Position numbers and translations under genes: made by a program | Assembly: GCF_007994985.1 (NCBI RefSeq) | Contig: NZ_VOQF01000007.1 | Location: 1-64,000, forward strand | Origin: Metabacillus litoralis | GTDB lineage: Bacteria > Bacillota > Bacilli > Bacillales > Bacillaceae | Length of the DNA: 64,000 bases | Direction: 5' to 3' | The notes under the pieces: generated by a model | What the model was told of the DNA's origin: nothing | What the model saw: only the letters and a program-made list of their open reading frames with translations | Databases searched by the model: none | Shown: positions 8,733-18,204 of the stretch, piece after piece | How the letters are laid out: each line of letters opens with the position of its first letter | How positions within the stretch are numbered: position 1 is the first letter of the stretch

Positions 8733-9416
8733 ATGTTTCAACAAAGACCTATGCCTCCTATGAATCCTAGAGGTTTTCTCCCACAACAGGGGCAATTCCC
8801 TATAAGTCAACAACCATTTCAACGCTCATTTATGGGTGGTGGCCAGCAAATTGGTCAACAAGTAGCTTCAAGAGGTGGTGGAGGAGGATTAAAAGGTATA
8901 CTCTCTCGTATAATGCCTGGAAGCTCACAAGGTGTTGCAGGCGGTGCTGTTAATCCACAAGCATTTACAGGAGCAGCCAATGCAGCAACTAGTGCTTCAA
9001 GGGCTACTGGCTCACTACAAGGACTTATGAATCCATCTAATATCTCCGGTATGCTCGGTAATGTACAAAAAATGTTAGGGATGGCACAGCAGGTTACTCC
9101 TATGGTTCAACAGTATGGTCCACTTGTAAAAAATTTGCCAGCTATGATGAAAATTTACCGTGAATTGAATAGTTCAAGTGATGCTGAGCAATCAACAACA
9201 GATGAAGATGTTAAAGCTGACCAATCGGTTGAAAACAATTCAGAAACAGAAGGTGTTAGCAAAACAACTTCGCAAAAAGGAAAAACGAAGAAAAAAGCAA
9301 ATACTGCTAAAAATGATTCAGATGTAAAAAGTAATTCTGATCAAGCAGGATCAGCAAGTAAACCCAAAAAACGTTCTACTTCCTCCAAAAACTCGATGCC
9401 TAAAATGTATATCTAA
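8733..9416 (+). CDS. yqfQ: YqfQ/VrrA-like protein
   Basis: About 227 residues, ATG 8733 after AAAGGAGGATTTAC. The N-terminus is rich in Pro/Gln/Met (FQQRPMPPMNPRGF) and resembles VrrA of the B. anthracis group. Residues about 45-150 are glycine/alanine-rich with short hydrophobic helices. The C-terminal third is a Lys/Ser/Thr-rich disordered tail ending KRSTSSKNSMPKMYI. No signal peptide or catalytic motif is seen. Composition suggests a structural or surface-associated protein, possibly spore-related; this is inference. Confidence 0.75.
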   Translation: MFQQRPMPPMNPRGFLPQQGQFPISQQPFQRSFMGGGQQIGQQVASRGGGGGLKGILSRIMPGSSQGVAGGAVNPQAFTGAANAATSASRATGSLQGLMNPSNISGMLGNVQKMLGMAQQVTPMVQQYGPLVKNLPAMMKIYRELNSSSDAEQSTTDEDVKADQSVENNSETEGVSKTTSQKGKTKKKANTAKNDSDVKSNSDQAGSASKPKKRSTSSKNSMPKMYI

Positions 9417-9426
9417 TTATTCCTCT

Positions 9427-9455
9427 TTGTAATCTACCCCAATCTTCGATATAAT
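9427..9455 (+). promoter_or_regulatory. SigA-type promoter before ispH
   Basis: TTGTAA at 9427-9432, a 17-bp spacer and a perfect TATAAT at 9450-9455. The predicted start (about 9461) lies just upstream of a terminator hairpin at 9476-9500. Confidence 0.65.
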
Positions 9456-9475
9456 ATTAAGAGATTGTGAGAGTA

Positions 9476-9500
9476 AAGAGCCGTTTTTACGGCTTTTTTT
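9476..9500 (+). terminator. Intrinsic terminator between yqfQ and ispH
   Basis: AAGAGCCGT, loop TTTT, ACGGCTTTTTTT. It is short but has a perfect T-run. It ends yqfQ, and because it lies after the ispH promoter it must also be crossed by transcripts reaching ispH. Confidence 0.85.
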
Positions 9501-9547
9501 CCATGTACTAAAAACTCTCGATGTGATCTCTTAAGGAGGCAATATAA

Positions 9548-10495
9548 ATGAACGTTATAAAAATCGCACCTCGTGGATATTGTTATGGTGTTGTTGATGC
9601 AATGGTAATCGCAAAAAACGCCGCTTTAGATAAAACTTTACCAAGACCAATCTACATTTTAGGAATGATTGTTCATAATAAACATGTTACAGATGCTTTT
9701 GAAGAAGATGGTATTATCACTCTAGATGGTAATAACCGTTTAGAGATTTTAGAAAAAGTTGATAAAGGTACAATTGTTTTTACTGCTCATGGAGTTTCTC
9801 CAGAGGTTAGGGAAATTGCGAAAGCAAAGGGTCTCATCACACTTGATGCAACATGTCCTGACGTAACAAAAACACATGATTTAATTCGTGAAAAAGAAGC
9901 CCAGGGCTATCACATAATCTACATTGGTAAGAAAAACCATCCAGAGCCTGAGGGTGCCGTAGGTGTTGCACCACATGTTGTGCATCTTGTAGAAACGATT
10001 GAGGATGTTGAACAACTTAATATAGATAGTGAAAAAATCATCGTTACGAATCAAACAACGATGAGTCAGTGGGATGTAGCCGATATAATGGAACTAGTAA
10101 AGGAAAGGTTTCCTCATGTTGAAGTTCATCGGGAAATTTGCTTAGCAACACAAGTTCGCCAAGAAGCTGTTGCAGAGCAAGCAGGCGAAGCTGATTTAAC
10201 AATCGTTGTTGGAGATCCGAAGAGTAACAATTCTAATCGATTAGCACAAGTATCAGAACAAATTGCTGGTACAACAGCCTATCGAATTTCTGACTTAAGT
10301 GAATTAAAGCTAGAATGGTTAAAAGATGTAAAAACTGTTGCTGTAACGGCAGGAGCTTCCACACCTACACCAATTACAAAAAAGGTCATACAATTTCTTG
10401 AACAATTTAACCCTGAAGATGATACAACTTGGGTTTTAAATCATGAAATTCCTTTATCAAAAATATTACCTAAAGTTAAAATTAAAAATAAATAA
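9548..10495 (+). CDS. ispH: 4-hydroxy-3-methylbut-2-enyl diphosphate reductase (IspH/LytB)
   Basis: Last step of the MEP pathway: reduces HMBPP to IPP and DMAPP with a [4Fe-4S] cluster. The 315-residue protein has APRGYCYGV (first cluster cysteine, about residue 12), [21 protein letters not shown] (second cysteine) and [11 protein letters not shown] (third cysteine). SNNSNRL and [12 protein letters not shown] bind substrate. ATG follows AAGGAGGCAATATAA. It works with IspG encoded at the left end of the window. The B. subtilis equivalent is yqfP. Confidence 0.97.
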   Translation: MNVIKIAPRGYCYGVVDAMVIAKNAALDKTLPRPIYILGMIVHNKHVTDAFEEDGIITLDGNNRLEILEKVDKGTIVFTAHGVSPEVREIAKAKGLITLDATCPDVTKTHDLIREKEAQGYHIIYIGKKNHPEPEGAVGVAPHVVHLVETIEDVEQLNIDSEKIIVTNQTTMSQWDVADIMELVKERFPHVEVHREICLATQVRQEAVAEQAGEADLTIVVGDPKSNNSNRLAQVSEQIAGTTAYRISDLSELKLEWLKDVKTVAVTAGASTPTPITKKVIQFLEQFNPEDDTTWVLNHEIPLSKILPKVKIKNK

Positions 10496-10498
10496 ATA

Positions 10499-10580
10499 AG
10501 AGGATGTCTCAAAAAGTTACGCAAAGAGAGTAAACATATTGGTTTAGTCTGCTAAAACTTTCTTAATGAGACATCCTCTT
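10499..10580 (+). terminator. Large inverted repeat / terminator after ispH
   Basis: Perfect 14-bp arms AAGAGGATGTCTCA and TGAGACATCCTCTT enclose 54 bases with weaker nested pairing (AAAGTT/AACTTT, TAAAC/GTTTA). It begins four bases after the ispH stop. The T-run is short (CTTTGTATATT), so it may be a terminator or a small palindromic repeat. Confidence 0.55.
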
Positions 10581-10599
10581 TGTATATTTGGTTCTATCT

Positions 10600-10633
10600 C
10601 TGTAAAAACAAAAGAGTGTGCTAAGCACAACTC
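10600..10633 (-). terminator. Intrinsic terminator of the Nif3-like gene
   Basis: On the minus strand AGAGTTGTGC, loop TTA, GCACACTCT (one bulge) followed by TTTGTTTTTAC, about 20 bases after the stop of the gene at 10652. Confidence 0.75.
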
Positions 10634-10651
10634 TGTTGTGAAATATAACAA

Positions 10652-11773
10652 TCAAATAAACTTAAACGGATTTGTATCAATTTCAGATCCAAAAATATCA
10701 ACATCAAAGTTCTTATCAATACACATAGAACTAAGTTTAGCTGATACTCCCTTAATCATAACCTTCTCAACATGGTGTCCAGGATCAACCACATTCAAAT
10801 CCATCATAAGTGCATCATGTGCAACATGGAAATACAAATCTCCTGTTACATATACATCTGCTCCCTTAAATTTCGCTTGCTGTATATACTTATTACCATC
10901 TCCACCTAAAACTGCAACTTTTTTGATCTTACTACTCGGATCTCCAACCAATCGAACTCGCTCTACCTCAAGAGATTTTTTAACATGTTCCGCAAATTCT
11001 GCAAGTGTTAATTCTTCTGGTAAAACGCCTATTCTTCCTAGACCTAGAGTTAATCCTTTTTGATCGAGAGCATAAATATCATAAGCAACCTCTTCATAGG
11101 GATGTGCTTTTAGCATTGCTTGAATCACTTTCTTCTCTATTGATGTTGAAAACACTGTCTCAATTCTAGATTCAGAAACATATTCTAAATTTCCCTTTTT
11201 ACCTATATATGGATTAGTACCATCAAGCGGTAAAAACCCACCTTCTCCTTCTGTAGCAAATGTACAATGACTGTAGTTTCCTATATGTCCTGCACCAGCC
11301 TCTCCTAACGCTTCTCTAAGCTGCTTTTCATGTGTTGAAGGTACAAATACTACTAACTTCTTTAACTTGTCCTCATAAGTCGGAACAAGTACATCCAGTT
11401 GTGATAAGCCAAGAGCTTGCGCTAATAGATCATTCACTCCACCATTTGTTATATCTAAGTTAGTGTGTGCTGCATAAATGGCAATGTTATGCTTTATACA
11501 CTTCTCAATCATTTTTCCATATGTAGAATCGGTTGTAAGTTTTTTTATCGCTCTAAAAATTGGAGGATGGTGAGCAATAATCAAATCAACGCTTTTCTCA
11601 ATTGCTTCATCAATCACTGATTCAACAACATCTAGGGTAATCATAACATTATGTATCTTCTTATTTAATGTACCAATTTGTAGCCCTATTTTATCTCCCT
11701 CTACTGCATAGGCTTTTGGAGAAAATTGTTCAAATAATTGAATGACCTCAAATCCATTTGGTGATTTTTTCAA
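10652..11773 (-). CDS. yqfO: Nif3-like dinuclear metal-centre protein (YqfO)
   Basis: The 373-residue NIF3/DUF34 protein begins at TTG 11773, overlapping the trmK stop by four bases. The N-terminal and C-terminal Nif3 halves carry metal ligands in IIAHHPPIF, AAHTNLD and the late GHHVEK. The inserted PII-like domain (about 130-235, VFVPSTHEKQLREALGEAGAG) is typical of the long Bacillus form. The family forms toroidal hexamers. Its biochemical role is debated, so I give no reaction. Confidence 0.92.
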   Translation of the reverse strand: MKKSPNGFEVIQLFEQFSPKAYAVEGDKIGLQIGTLNKKIHNVMITLDVVESVIDEAIEKSVDLIIAHHPPIFRAIKKLTTDSTYGKMIEKCIKHNIAIYAAHTNLDITNGGVNDLLAQALGLSQLDVLVPTYEDKLKKLVVFVPSTHEKQLREALGEAGAGHIGNYSHCTFATEGEGGFLPLDGTNPYIGKKGNLEYVSESRIETVFSTSIEKKVIQAMLKAHPYEEVAYDIYALDQKGLTLGLGRIGVLPEELTLAEFAEHVKKSLEVERVRLVGDPSSKIKKVAVLGGDGNKYIQQAKFKGADVYVTGDLYFHVAHDALMMDLNVVDPGHHVEKVMIKGVSAKLSSMCIDKNFDVDIFGSEIDTNPFKFI

Positions 11774-12486
11774 GATTCTAAAACCTCCTCAACAAGCTTA
11801 ATTTTCTCAGTTAAATCTCTATATTTTTCATTATTATTATATGTATGTCCTGATTGCTCAAGCTGTTTAATGATTGCCTTCCAATGAGTACTCTCATGGA
11901 GCCACTTCTTCTTAAAAACATCTGTTTTTTTAGCAATTAAAATTGGTCCTAATAGAAGACCAGCATGAAAAGATACACCTTTATAAGGTTTTTTTGTATT
12001 ACCTTTTTCAGCTACAAGTATTTCATAAATTTTATCATCTTCTTCAATAATTTCTTCATCAACAAGTTCCCAATTGTTTTCTACTAGCCATTCTCTTATA
12101 TAAATAGAGTGAATATTAGGCTGTAAAATTAATCTTTTAACAGTAGTAAGCTTTGAACTTCCTTCTTCAAGTATTTTCTTTATTAAACCTCCACCCATAC
12201 CAGCAATTGTAATACAATCAACTTGATCTTCTTCTTTGATAACTGATAGACCATCTCCCTGTCTTACAGAAATAACATTTTGAAGTTCAGTTTTTATTAC
12301 TTGATTTTTTGCTGATTCATAAGGTCCAGAAGTAATTTCCCCGGCAATTGCTAATCTAGCTTTACCTTGTAAAATTGAAAAGCAAGGAAGATAGGCATGA
12401 TCTGATCCAATATCTGCCATCACTGCGTTTTCTGGTATAAATCGAGCTACTGTTTCAAGTCTTTTCGATAGGTTCATTTCATTCAT
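11770..12486 (-). CDS. trmK: tRNA (adenine(22)-N1)-methyltransferase TrmK
   Basis: The 238-residue class I SAM-dependent enzyme makes m1A22 in tRNA. Visible features are the SAM-binding ADIGSDHAYLP (about 25-35), VRQGDGL and the catalytic-loop region ITIAGMGGGLI, followed by a C-terminal coiled coil. It is coupled to yqfO by a TTGA overlap, as in B. subtilis (yqfN-yqfO). Confidence 0.92.
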   Translation of the reverse strand: MNEMNLSKRLETVARFIPENAVMADIGSDHAYLPCFSILQGKARLAIAGEITSGPYESAKNQVIKTELQNVISVRQGDGLSVIKEEDQVDCITIAGMGGGLIKKILEEGSSKLTTVKRLILQPNIHSIYIREWLVENNWELVDEEIIEEDDKIYEILVAEKGNTKKPYKGVSFHAGLLLGPILIAKKTDVFKKKWLHESTHWKAIIKQLEQSGHTYNNNEKYRDLTEKIKLVEEVLES

Positions 12487-12610
12487 TTATGTCACCAAAT
12501 TTCTATAGAATGTGATTTATCTTTAAGGTATTCAATTTAGCTAAATTATAAACACCTTTATTCTTGCTGTAGTTTTTAGCTGGATAGGGTAAGTACATGC
12601 TATAAAGTAT

Positions 12611-12646
12611 AAAAAAAGTCCTTCACAGAAGCAAAGGACTTTTCTT
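12611..12646 (-). terminator. Intrinsic terminator of cccA
   Basis: On the minus strand AAAAGTCCTT, loop TGCTTCTG, AAGGACTTTTTTTATAC, about 60 bases past the cccA stop. Confidence 0.88.
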
Positions 12647-12705
12647 TTATTTACGATAATTAACATTAATTAATAGTAATTGGATACGCGGTTCTCAAAT
12701 AAAAC

Positions 12706-13068
12706 TTACTTAATTTGTGATACCCACTCTGCCATTTCATCCAACTTCTCATCTGGAACTAGATTAGCTGGCATAATTCCTTTACCCTCTTTAAGTGTTT
12801 TCTTTATTTCATCTACACTCAAATTGTCACCAATACCAACTAGTGCTGGACCTGCGCCACCTTCATAGTTTTCACCATGGCAAGTAATACAGTTTTGCTG
12901 GTAAATTTCTTCCGGAGATGCATTTGCAACATCCTCTGTTTTTGGTTCTTCTTCCCCATTTGCTAATTCTTCATGATCGCCAAGACCTTTGAATGATAAA
13001 AGAAACATAAGGCCGATTCCTAAGAGTGCGATTAATAAAAATGGAATAAGTGGATTGCGATTCATCAT
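12706..13068 (-). CDS. cccA: Membrane-bound cytochrome c-550
   Basis: About 120 residues, starting at the ATG-ATG at 13063-13068 after AAGGGAGGTTAC; a longer frame upstream has no site. One N-terminal transmembrane anchor (about 7-24) is followed by an acidic linker and a cytochrome c domain. The heme motif is CITCH (about 69-73) and the distal methionine lies in GIMPANLVP. It carries electrons on the outer face of the membrane. Length and position beside sigA match B. subtilis cccA. Confidence 0.95.
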   Translation of the reverse strand: MMNRNPLIPFLLIALLGIGLMFLLSFKGLGDHEELANGEEEPKTEDVANASPEEIYQQNCITCHGENYEGGAGPALVGIGDNLSVDEIKKTLKEGKGIMPANLVPDEKLDEMAEWVSQIK

Positions 13069-13260
13069 GTAACCTCCCTTATGTAAATGTGAATCTTCCA
13101 TTAGTGGACTAAAATCCCAACTAATGTCGCTATTAGAAATCATATTCTGAGTTTTACTTCTCAGTCATTTGAACTAATAGAGCGTTTTCTTTGTGTAGGT
13201 AATAGGTTTACTGCATAGTACTAATAGATAAGTTTCATAAGTACACTTGTTTTTTATAAG

Positions 13261-13427
13261 AGCTCTTTTCTGTAAAGATTGCTGCTATAATAATAGCTAA
13301 AATCGTCAGTAGAAACATTGTTTTCATCACATAATAGTACCATTTATTAAAGAAGAGATGCAACAAGTATCTATAAACAGCTATTTCTACAAGTAATTAA
13401 AAAGCAACAAAGTTTGCGAAAATAGTC
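13261..13427 (-). mobile_element. Family 1 miniature element, older copy (167 bp)
   Basis: Ends AGCTCTTTTCTG on the left and the complement of GACTATTTTCGCAAACTTTG on the right match the family with a few changes. Flanks are TTTATAAG (13253-13260) and TTTATAAA (13428-13435), an 8-bp direct repeat with one mismatch. The interior is more diverged than in other copies. It fills the cccA upstream gap; I find no gene in 13069-13579. Confidence 0.7.
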
Positions 13428-13514
13428 TTTATAAACAACCTCTATTTTACTGTAATTTTATGATAAGTAAAAGACCTATCTTATAACATCTTTATGTTTT
13501 TCACACTTTAGACA

Positions 13515-13548
13515 AAAAACAGACATTTATGAGCAAACTTCATAAATC
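13515..13548 (-). terminator. Probable terminator of the membrane-protein gene
   Basis: Minus-strand AT-rich stem ATTTATGA..TCATAAAT is followed by GTCTGTTTTTTGTC, about 30 bases after the stop at 13580. The stem is weak but the T-run is good. Confidence 0.5.
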
Positions 13549-13579
13549 TTTATTGACATACTTAACCTACTAAAATTCA

Positions 13580-14122
13580 TTATAATATAATAGCAACTAC
13601 AAAAACAGCTATACCTAATATTCCACTTATAGATAGATAAAGAATTCTTAAAATAACACCAAAAGTTAACCAGACTAGACAATTACTAATAACGATCAAT
13701 CCTAGTATAAAATCATTTCCGCTTGCAAAAAAATCAGATAATGCAATGGAGGAAATTAATAATTGTATAAAAGTTAAGCTTAAAGGCCCTTGAAAAGATT
13801 TGCCTTTTCTAATAAAGTAAGCGGTAACAAGTGAAGATCCAATGAGTAAAAAACTTAGGATAACCATTTGCATTAAGTAGGTAATTTCAGTAAAATTAGT
13901 AAAAAGAGATGCTATTACTAAGATCATAATAAAAGCATATAAAAAGCCATCAATTAAGGATATTCTTTTTTTCTTTTTTTTCACTTCAACATGTTCATTA
14001 TTTTCTTGGTTGCCTTCAGTATAGAGAGCTAACAAAAAGTCACAATAGGTTTCAGGTAAAAGTTTATTGTCTTTCCATTGATGAATTTCATTGATTATAA
14101 TGTTTTTTTTATCTTTATCCAT
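13580..14122 (-). CDS. Membrane protein of unknown function
   Basis: About 180 residues. The ATG at 14122 follows AAGGATGGCTAAG; an ATG three codons upstream sits on the ribosome binding site. Residues 1-45 are soluble with HQWKDNKLLPETYCDFLLALY, then a lysine cluster KKKKKR, then five to six hydrophobic segments to the C-terminus. The N-terminal motif recurs in membrane proteins near sigA in other Bacillaceae as I recall, but I cannot name a family or function. Monocistronic. Confidence 0.75.
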   Translation of the reverse strand: MDKDKKNIIINEIHQWKDNKLLPETYCDFLLALYTEGNQENNEHVEVKKKKKRISLIDGFLYAFIMILVIASLFTNFTEITYLMQMVILSFLLIGSSLVTAYFIRKGKSFQGPLSLTFIQLLISSIALSDFFASGNDFILGLIVISNCLVWLTFGVILRILYLSISGILGIAVFVVAIIL

Positions 14123-14243
14123 CTTAGCCATCCTTAATCATTGTTACTCTTATTTTAAAGAAGACATATATGGCTTGTAAATGATAAATTTTAAGTTGTT
14201 TCACATCATCGTGTATATGTCAGAGTAAGTTATATTATTACAA

Positions 14244-14269
14244 ACTGAAAGACGGACATAAGTCCGCCT
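14244..14269 (-). terminator. Intrinsic terminator of sigA
   Basis: On the minus strand GGCGGAC, loop TTAT, GTCCGTCTTTCAGTTTG, starting right after the sigA TAG. The stem is good and the T-run interrupted. Confidence 0.75.
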
Positions 14270-14270
14270 T

Positions 14271-15383
14271 CTATTCTAAAAAGTCTTTTAGACGTTTACT
14301 ACGGCTAGGGTGACGTAACTTTCTAAGCGCCTTTGCCTCTATTTGACGAATACGCTCACGAGTTACACCGAACACCTTACCAACTTCTTCAAGAGTTCTG
14401 GTTCTGCCATCATCTAGACCAAAACGCAGGCGCAATACATTTTCTTCACGATCTGTTAACGTGTCAAGTACATCCTCCAGCTGTTCTTTCAGCAGTTCGT
14501 ATGCAGCATGTTCAGAAGGTGAAGTTGCGTCCTGATCTTCAATGAAATCACCTAAGTGTGAGTCATCTTCCTCACCAATTGGTGTTTCAAGTGAAACAGG
14601 TTCTTGAGCAATCTTAAGGATTTCTCTAACCTTGTCAGGAGTTAGTTCCATGTCTTCTCCAATTTCTTCTGGAGTTGGTTCTCTTCCAAGATCTTGAAGT
14701 AACTGACGTTGAACTCTAATTAATTTGTTGATCGTCTCAACCATATGAACTGGAATACGAATTGTACGTGCCTGATCTGCTATAGCACGTGTAATTGCTT
14801 GACGTATCCACCATGTTGCATACGTACTAAATTTATAACCTTTTCTATAATCAAACTTTTCTACAGCTTTCATTAAACCCATATTACCTTCTTGAATTAA
14901 ATCAAGGAAAAGCATTCCACGACCAACATATCGTTTAGCAATACTTACAACAAGTCTTAGATTTGCTTCTGCAAGTCTTCGCTTTGCTTCATCGTCACCT
15001 TCTTCAATACGTTTAGCAAGATTAATTTCTTCGTTTGCAGATAAAAGATCTACCCGACCGATCTCTTTTAAGTACATACGTACAGGGTCATTTATTTTAA
15101 CGCCTGGTGGTACACTCAAATCATTTAAATCAAATTCTTCTTCTTTTGCCAGCTCTTGAACATTGGGATCAGCCTCTGTTCCTGCTTCACCTAACAATTC
15201 AACACCCTGTTCACCTAAAAATTCATAATACTCATCCATTTGGTCTGATTCTATTTCGAAGTTTGCCATACGCTCTGCGATTTCTTCGTATGTTAATACT
15301 CCACGTTTTTTCCCGATTTCTGTTAATTGGTCTTTCACCTGTTCAAAGGTTACTTCCGTTTCATGGGTCTGTTTATCAGCCAT
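14271..15383 (-). CDS. sigA: Housekeeping RNA polymerase sigma factor SigA
   Basis: About 370 residues from ATG 15383 after GGAAGGAGGGGTTCCT. Visible in order are the acidic region 1, 1.2 ([16 protein letters not shown]), region 2 with the -10 binding helix ([19 protein letters not shown]), region 3 ([14 protein letters not shown]) and the region 4 helix-turn-helix ([19 protein letters not shown]). It directs most transcription in growth. It lies downstream of dnaG in the classic macromolecular synthesis operon, about 135 bp apart, ended by a terminator. Confidence 0.98.
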   Translation of the reverse strand: MADKQTHETEVTFEQVKDQLTEIGKKRGVLTYEEIAERMANFEIESDQMDEYYEFLGEQGVELLGEAGTEADPNVQELAKEEEFDLNDLSVPPGVKINDPVRMYLKEIGRVDLLSANEEINLAKRIEEGDDEAKRRLAEANLRLVVSIAKRYVGRGMLFLDLIQEGNMGLMKAVEKFDYRKGYKFSTYATWWIRQAITRAIADQARTIRIPVHMVETINKLIRVQRQLLQDLGREPTPEEIGEDMELTPDKVREILKIAQEPVSLETPIGEEDDSHLGDFIEDQDATSPSEHAAYELLKEQLEDVLDTLTDREENVLRLRFGLDDGRTRTLEEVGKVFGVTRERIRQIEAKALRKLRHPSRSKRLKDFLE

Positions 15384-15519
15384 AGGAACCCCTCCTTCCA
15401 AACTTACCAAGTTATAAGATAAGCCACTGGATTTCTGTGTAGCGGTATATTTGATATATCTTGAATGTGTTATAGGTAACACACTTATTAATACTTACCT
15501 CTTCACTTCAGCTTACTTT

Positions 15520-17334
15520 TTATGACTTTAAAGCTTGTTTTAATTGAATAATTTCCATTGCTATTTGAGCTGCTTCTTTGAACTGTTTATTTCTTTCAGC
15601 TTCATTTTTAACAGCTTCTTTTTCTTTTATCATTAACATTTTTTGATGATTCAACACCTGTTTTATACAATCTGATAACTCTTGTTCGCTTACTTCAGTG
15701 TTTAATGTAATCATCGCAATGTTGGATACAATATCTTGTAATTCTGCATTTGGTAATCTTGAAAGAAACGAACTAACATTTTCCTCATTTCCTTCTTCAT
15801 AAAAACCATATAGATAAGTAACAATAGCTTTATGCTCTTCAATATTAAATTGAAGTCCAAGTCGTTCTAATACCTTTTGAGACAGATCCTTACTTCTTAG
15901 CATATAACCAATTAACATTCGTTCTGCAGTGTGAAAGGCTGGTAACAGGCTTTTCCTTGCAATTGGGTTGCGCTTCACCTGTTGTGGAACCTTTTTTACA
16001 TTTGAAGAATGATCAGATTCTTGTTTAGGCTTCTTCTGGTTAAGCTGTTCTTTTAGAACATCCATTGATAAATCAAATTCTTTAGAAAGCTGCTTCAAAT
16101 AGATTTCCTTTTCAACTGCACTTTTTAATTGGCTGACCTCACCAAGAATATTCTCAATGTATTGGAATCGTTCGCCTTCATTTTGGAGGTTTTTGCCTCT
16201 TCTGTAATAGCTCATCTTGAACGTCATTAGAGGTACACTTGCCCCTATTACATCGTTTTTAAACTTTTCAGAGCCGTACTTTTTGATGTAGTCATCAGGG
16301 TCTAAACCATCTTGAATCATCGCAACGTTTATATGACATCCAACACTCTGTAAGATCTTAGCTGCTCGATTCGTTGCTTCTATTCCTGCAGAATCTGAAT
16401 CATAACAAATCACAATCTCTGATACATTTCTTCTTAAAATTTTTGCCTGCTCTTCAGTTAGCGAAGTTCCCATTGTTGCTATAGCATTCTCTACACCAGA
16501 TCTAGAAGAAGATATAACATCAGCAAAGCCTTCGAAAAGAACAGCTTGTTGATTTTTACGAATATGTACCCTAGCTCTGTGAAAATTATAGAGTATCTTG
16601 CTCTTATTAAATATTTTTGTTTCAGGGCTGTTCAGATACTTTGGCTTCTCGTCTCCGAGCACTCTCCCTGAGAACGCAATTGTCATACCATGATGATCTG
16701 TTATAGGAAACATAATTCTATTTCGAAAGCGATCAAAATAGTCATCAGAATTATTTTTCTTGACTAATAATCCAGCTTCCTCCATTAAATCAGCACTAAA
16801 ACCCCTTTTTACCAAGAATTTTGATATAAAGTCCCAAGAATCAAGTGCATAACCAATTTCAAATGTATCAATTGTTTCTCGAGTAAAGCCTCTATTCAAT
16901 AAATAATCTAATGCTTCTTGACCCTCTTTTGTATTTACCAATAAATGATGGTAAAATTTCTTTAAGAGTTCATGAGCTTCGATCATTTTCTCAGCATCTT
17001 TAGGAATATTGCGCTCCTGATCATTTGCTGTGATTTCGGTAGGTAACTCAATGCCAACTTTATCAGCAACGTGTTGGGCAGCTTCTATAAAAGAATAATT
17101 CTCATGCTGCATTAAGAAGGAAAAAACATTCCCACCCGCACCACAACCAAAGCAGTGAAAAATCTGTTTATCAGCTGAAACTGAAAACGAAGGGGACTTT
17201 TCTCCATGAAATGGACATAAGCCAAAATAGTTACGTCCTTGTTTCTTCAGTTGAACATATTCACTTATCACATCAACAATGTCAGAAGTTCGTTGGATTT
17301 TCTCGATTAATTCTTCGGGAATTCGATTTCCCAT
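15520..17334 (-). CDS. dnaG: DNA primase DnaG
   Basis: The 604-residue primase makes RNA primers at the replication fork. It has an N-terminal zinc-binding domain (CPFHGEKSPSF..HCFGCGAGGN, about 40-65) and an RNA polymerase core with TOPRIM motifs EGFADVI and CYDSDSAG. A C-terminal helicase-interaction domain follows after the linker around 430-450. Usual length is about 603. It is followed by sigA and preceded by yqxD with 32 bp. Confidence 0.97.
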   Translation of the reverse strand: MGNRIPEELIEKIQRTSDIVDVISEYVQLKKQGRNYFGLCPFHGEKSPSFSVSADKQIFHCFGCGAGGNVFSFLMQHENYSFIEAAQHVADKVGIELPTEITANDQERNIPKDAEKMIEAHELLKKFYHHLLVNTKEGQEALDYLLNRGFTRETIDTFEIGYALDSWDFISKFLVKRGFSADLMEEAGLLVKKNNSDDYFDRFRNRIMFPITDHHGMTIAFSGRVLGDEKPKYLNSPETKIFNKSKILYNFHRARVHIRKNQQAVLFEGFADVISSSRSGVENAIATMGTSLTEEQAKILRRNVSEIVICYDSDSAGIEATNRAAKILQSVGCHINVAMIQDGLDPDDYIKKYGSEKFKNDVIGASVPLMTFKMSYYRRGKNLQNEGERFQYIENILGEVSQLKSAVEKEIYLKQLSKEFDLSMDVLKEQLNQKKPKQESDHSSNVKKVPQQVKRNPIARKSLLPAFHTAERMLIGYMLRSKDLSQKVLERLGLQFNIEEHKAIVTYLYGFYEEGNEENVSSFLSRLPNAELQDIVSNIAMITLNTEVSEQELSDCIKQVLNHQKMLMIKEKEAVKNEAERNKQFKEAAQIAMEIIQLKQALKS

Positions 17335-17366
17335 ACTAACAACTCCGTAATAGAGATATTCAATAT

Positions 17367-17840
17367 TTATTTAAAATCTCCTGCAACTTTCGACAAAATT
17401 TTTTCGATTGTTGTGATAAAATTTATTGTATCTTCAGCAGTGAACTTTTTTGGACCTTTAGTGTACTTACCACTACGACGCTCCATAGCTGATAAATATC
17501 GAAACTGCAGGGCTGATTCAATATTAGCTTCTGTATATTGTTTACCCCGAGGAGTAACGACAATAACATTTTTTCTTAGCAATAAACCTGCTAAACCAAT
17601 ATCTTGTGAAATAACAATATCATGTTTATTTACATGATTGACTATGTATAAATCTGCTTCTTCTTTACCAGTGTCTACAAACACCCATTTTCCACCATAT
17701 GTTTTATCAGAACTATGGTTATAGGATGCTACAAAAGTAACATCTATTTTATACTTCCCTGCAATATCCATTACTTCCTGCTTGACTGGACAAGCATCAG
17801 CATCAACATAAATCCCTATATTTTTTTCGGCATAGTTCAT
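17367..17840 (-). CDS. yqxD: YaiI/YqxD family protein (UPF0178)
   Basis: The 157-residue protein has the family signature IYVDADACPVKQEV at residues 10-23, IVISQDIGLAGLLL and the basic stretch RRSGKYTKGPKKFT. Clustered aspartates and a PIN-like layout hint at a metal-dependent nuclease fold, but function is unproven. It leads the yqxD-dnaG-sigA cluster, as in B. subtilis. Confidence 0.88.
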   Translation of the reverse strand: MNYAEKNIGIYVDADACPVKQEVMDIAGKYKIDVTFVASYNHSSDKTYGGKWVFVDTGKEEADLYIVNHVNKHDIVISQDIGLAGLLLRKNVIVVTPRGKQYTEANIESALQFRYLSAMERRSGKYTKGPKKFTAEDTINFITTIEKILSKVAGDFK

Positions 17841-18204
17841 TATTCTACATCACTCCGGGATAATCCTTCTTAACAATACTACTGTAAGTTAATATTCTAG
17901 AAAAAGAACGAAAATCCTTTTTTGTCGAAAATTATTTCTGTGTATTTCTTGACAGTTTACAATTAATAGTTTATTCCTAGATGTCAAGTTCTAAACCTAA
18001 AAAATAACTTTTTATCACAATTTTTTATTATAATACAAAGTTCGTCAAATTTCTATTGTTTTTTTCTCCTAAATCTAAGTATAAGCAACTAATCCCCATT
18101 TAAGTACTAATAATTTAGAAAAGAGTAAACCCCTTGGGTCAATCACACCTTCATACGGTAAGTTTTTTTCGCAAAGGAAGCTTCTTAGAAATGATTTTTT
18201 CACC
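17841..18204. other. AT-rich intergenic region without a gene
   Basis: This upstream region of yqxD-dnaG-sigA shows no open frame with a binding site. It contains an inverted pair CTTGACA (17949) / TGTCAAG (17982). On the minus strand there is a perfect TATAAT near 18025 with a poor -35, a possible promoter for the operon. I cannot assign it firmly. Confidence 0.4.

Noticed and set aside
10566-11063. Plus-strand open frame of 165 codons opposite yqfO
   Set aside because: Antisense to a well-supported conserved gene, no ribosome binding site, and unusual composition; a shadow of the Nif3-like gene.
17949-17988. TTGACA with downstream AT-rich sequence and an inverted TGTCAAG
   Set aside because: No acceptable -10 at 16-18 bp on either strand and no gene in the plus direction; kept only as a remark on the intergenic region.
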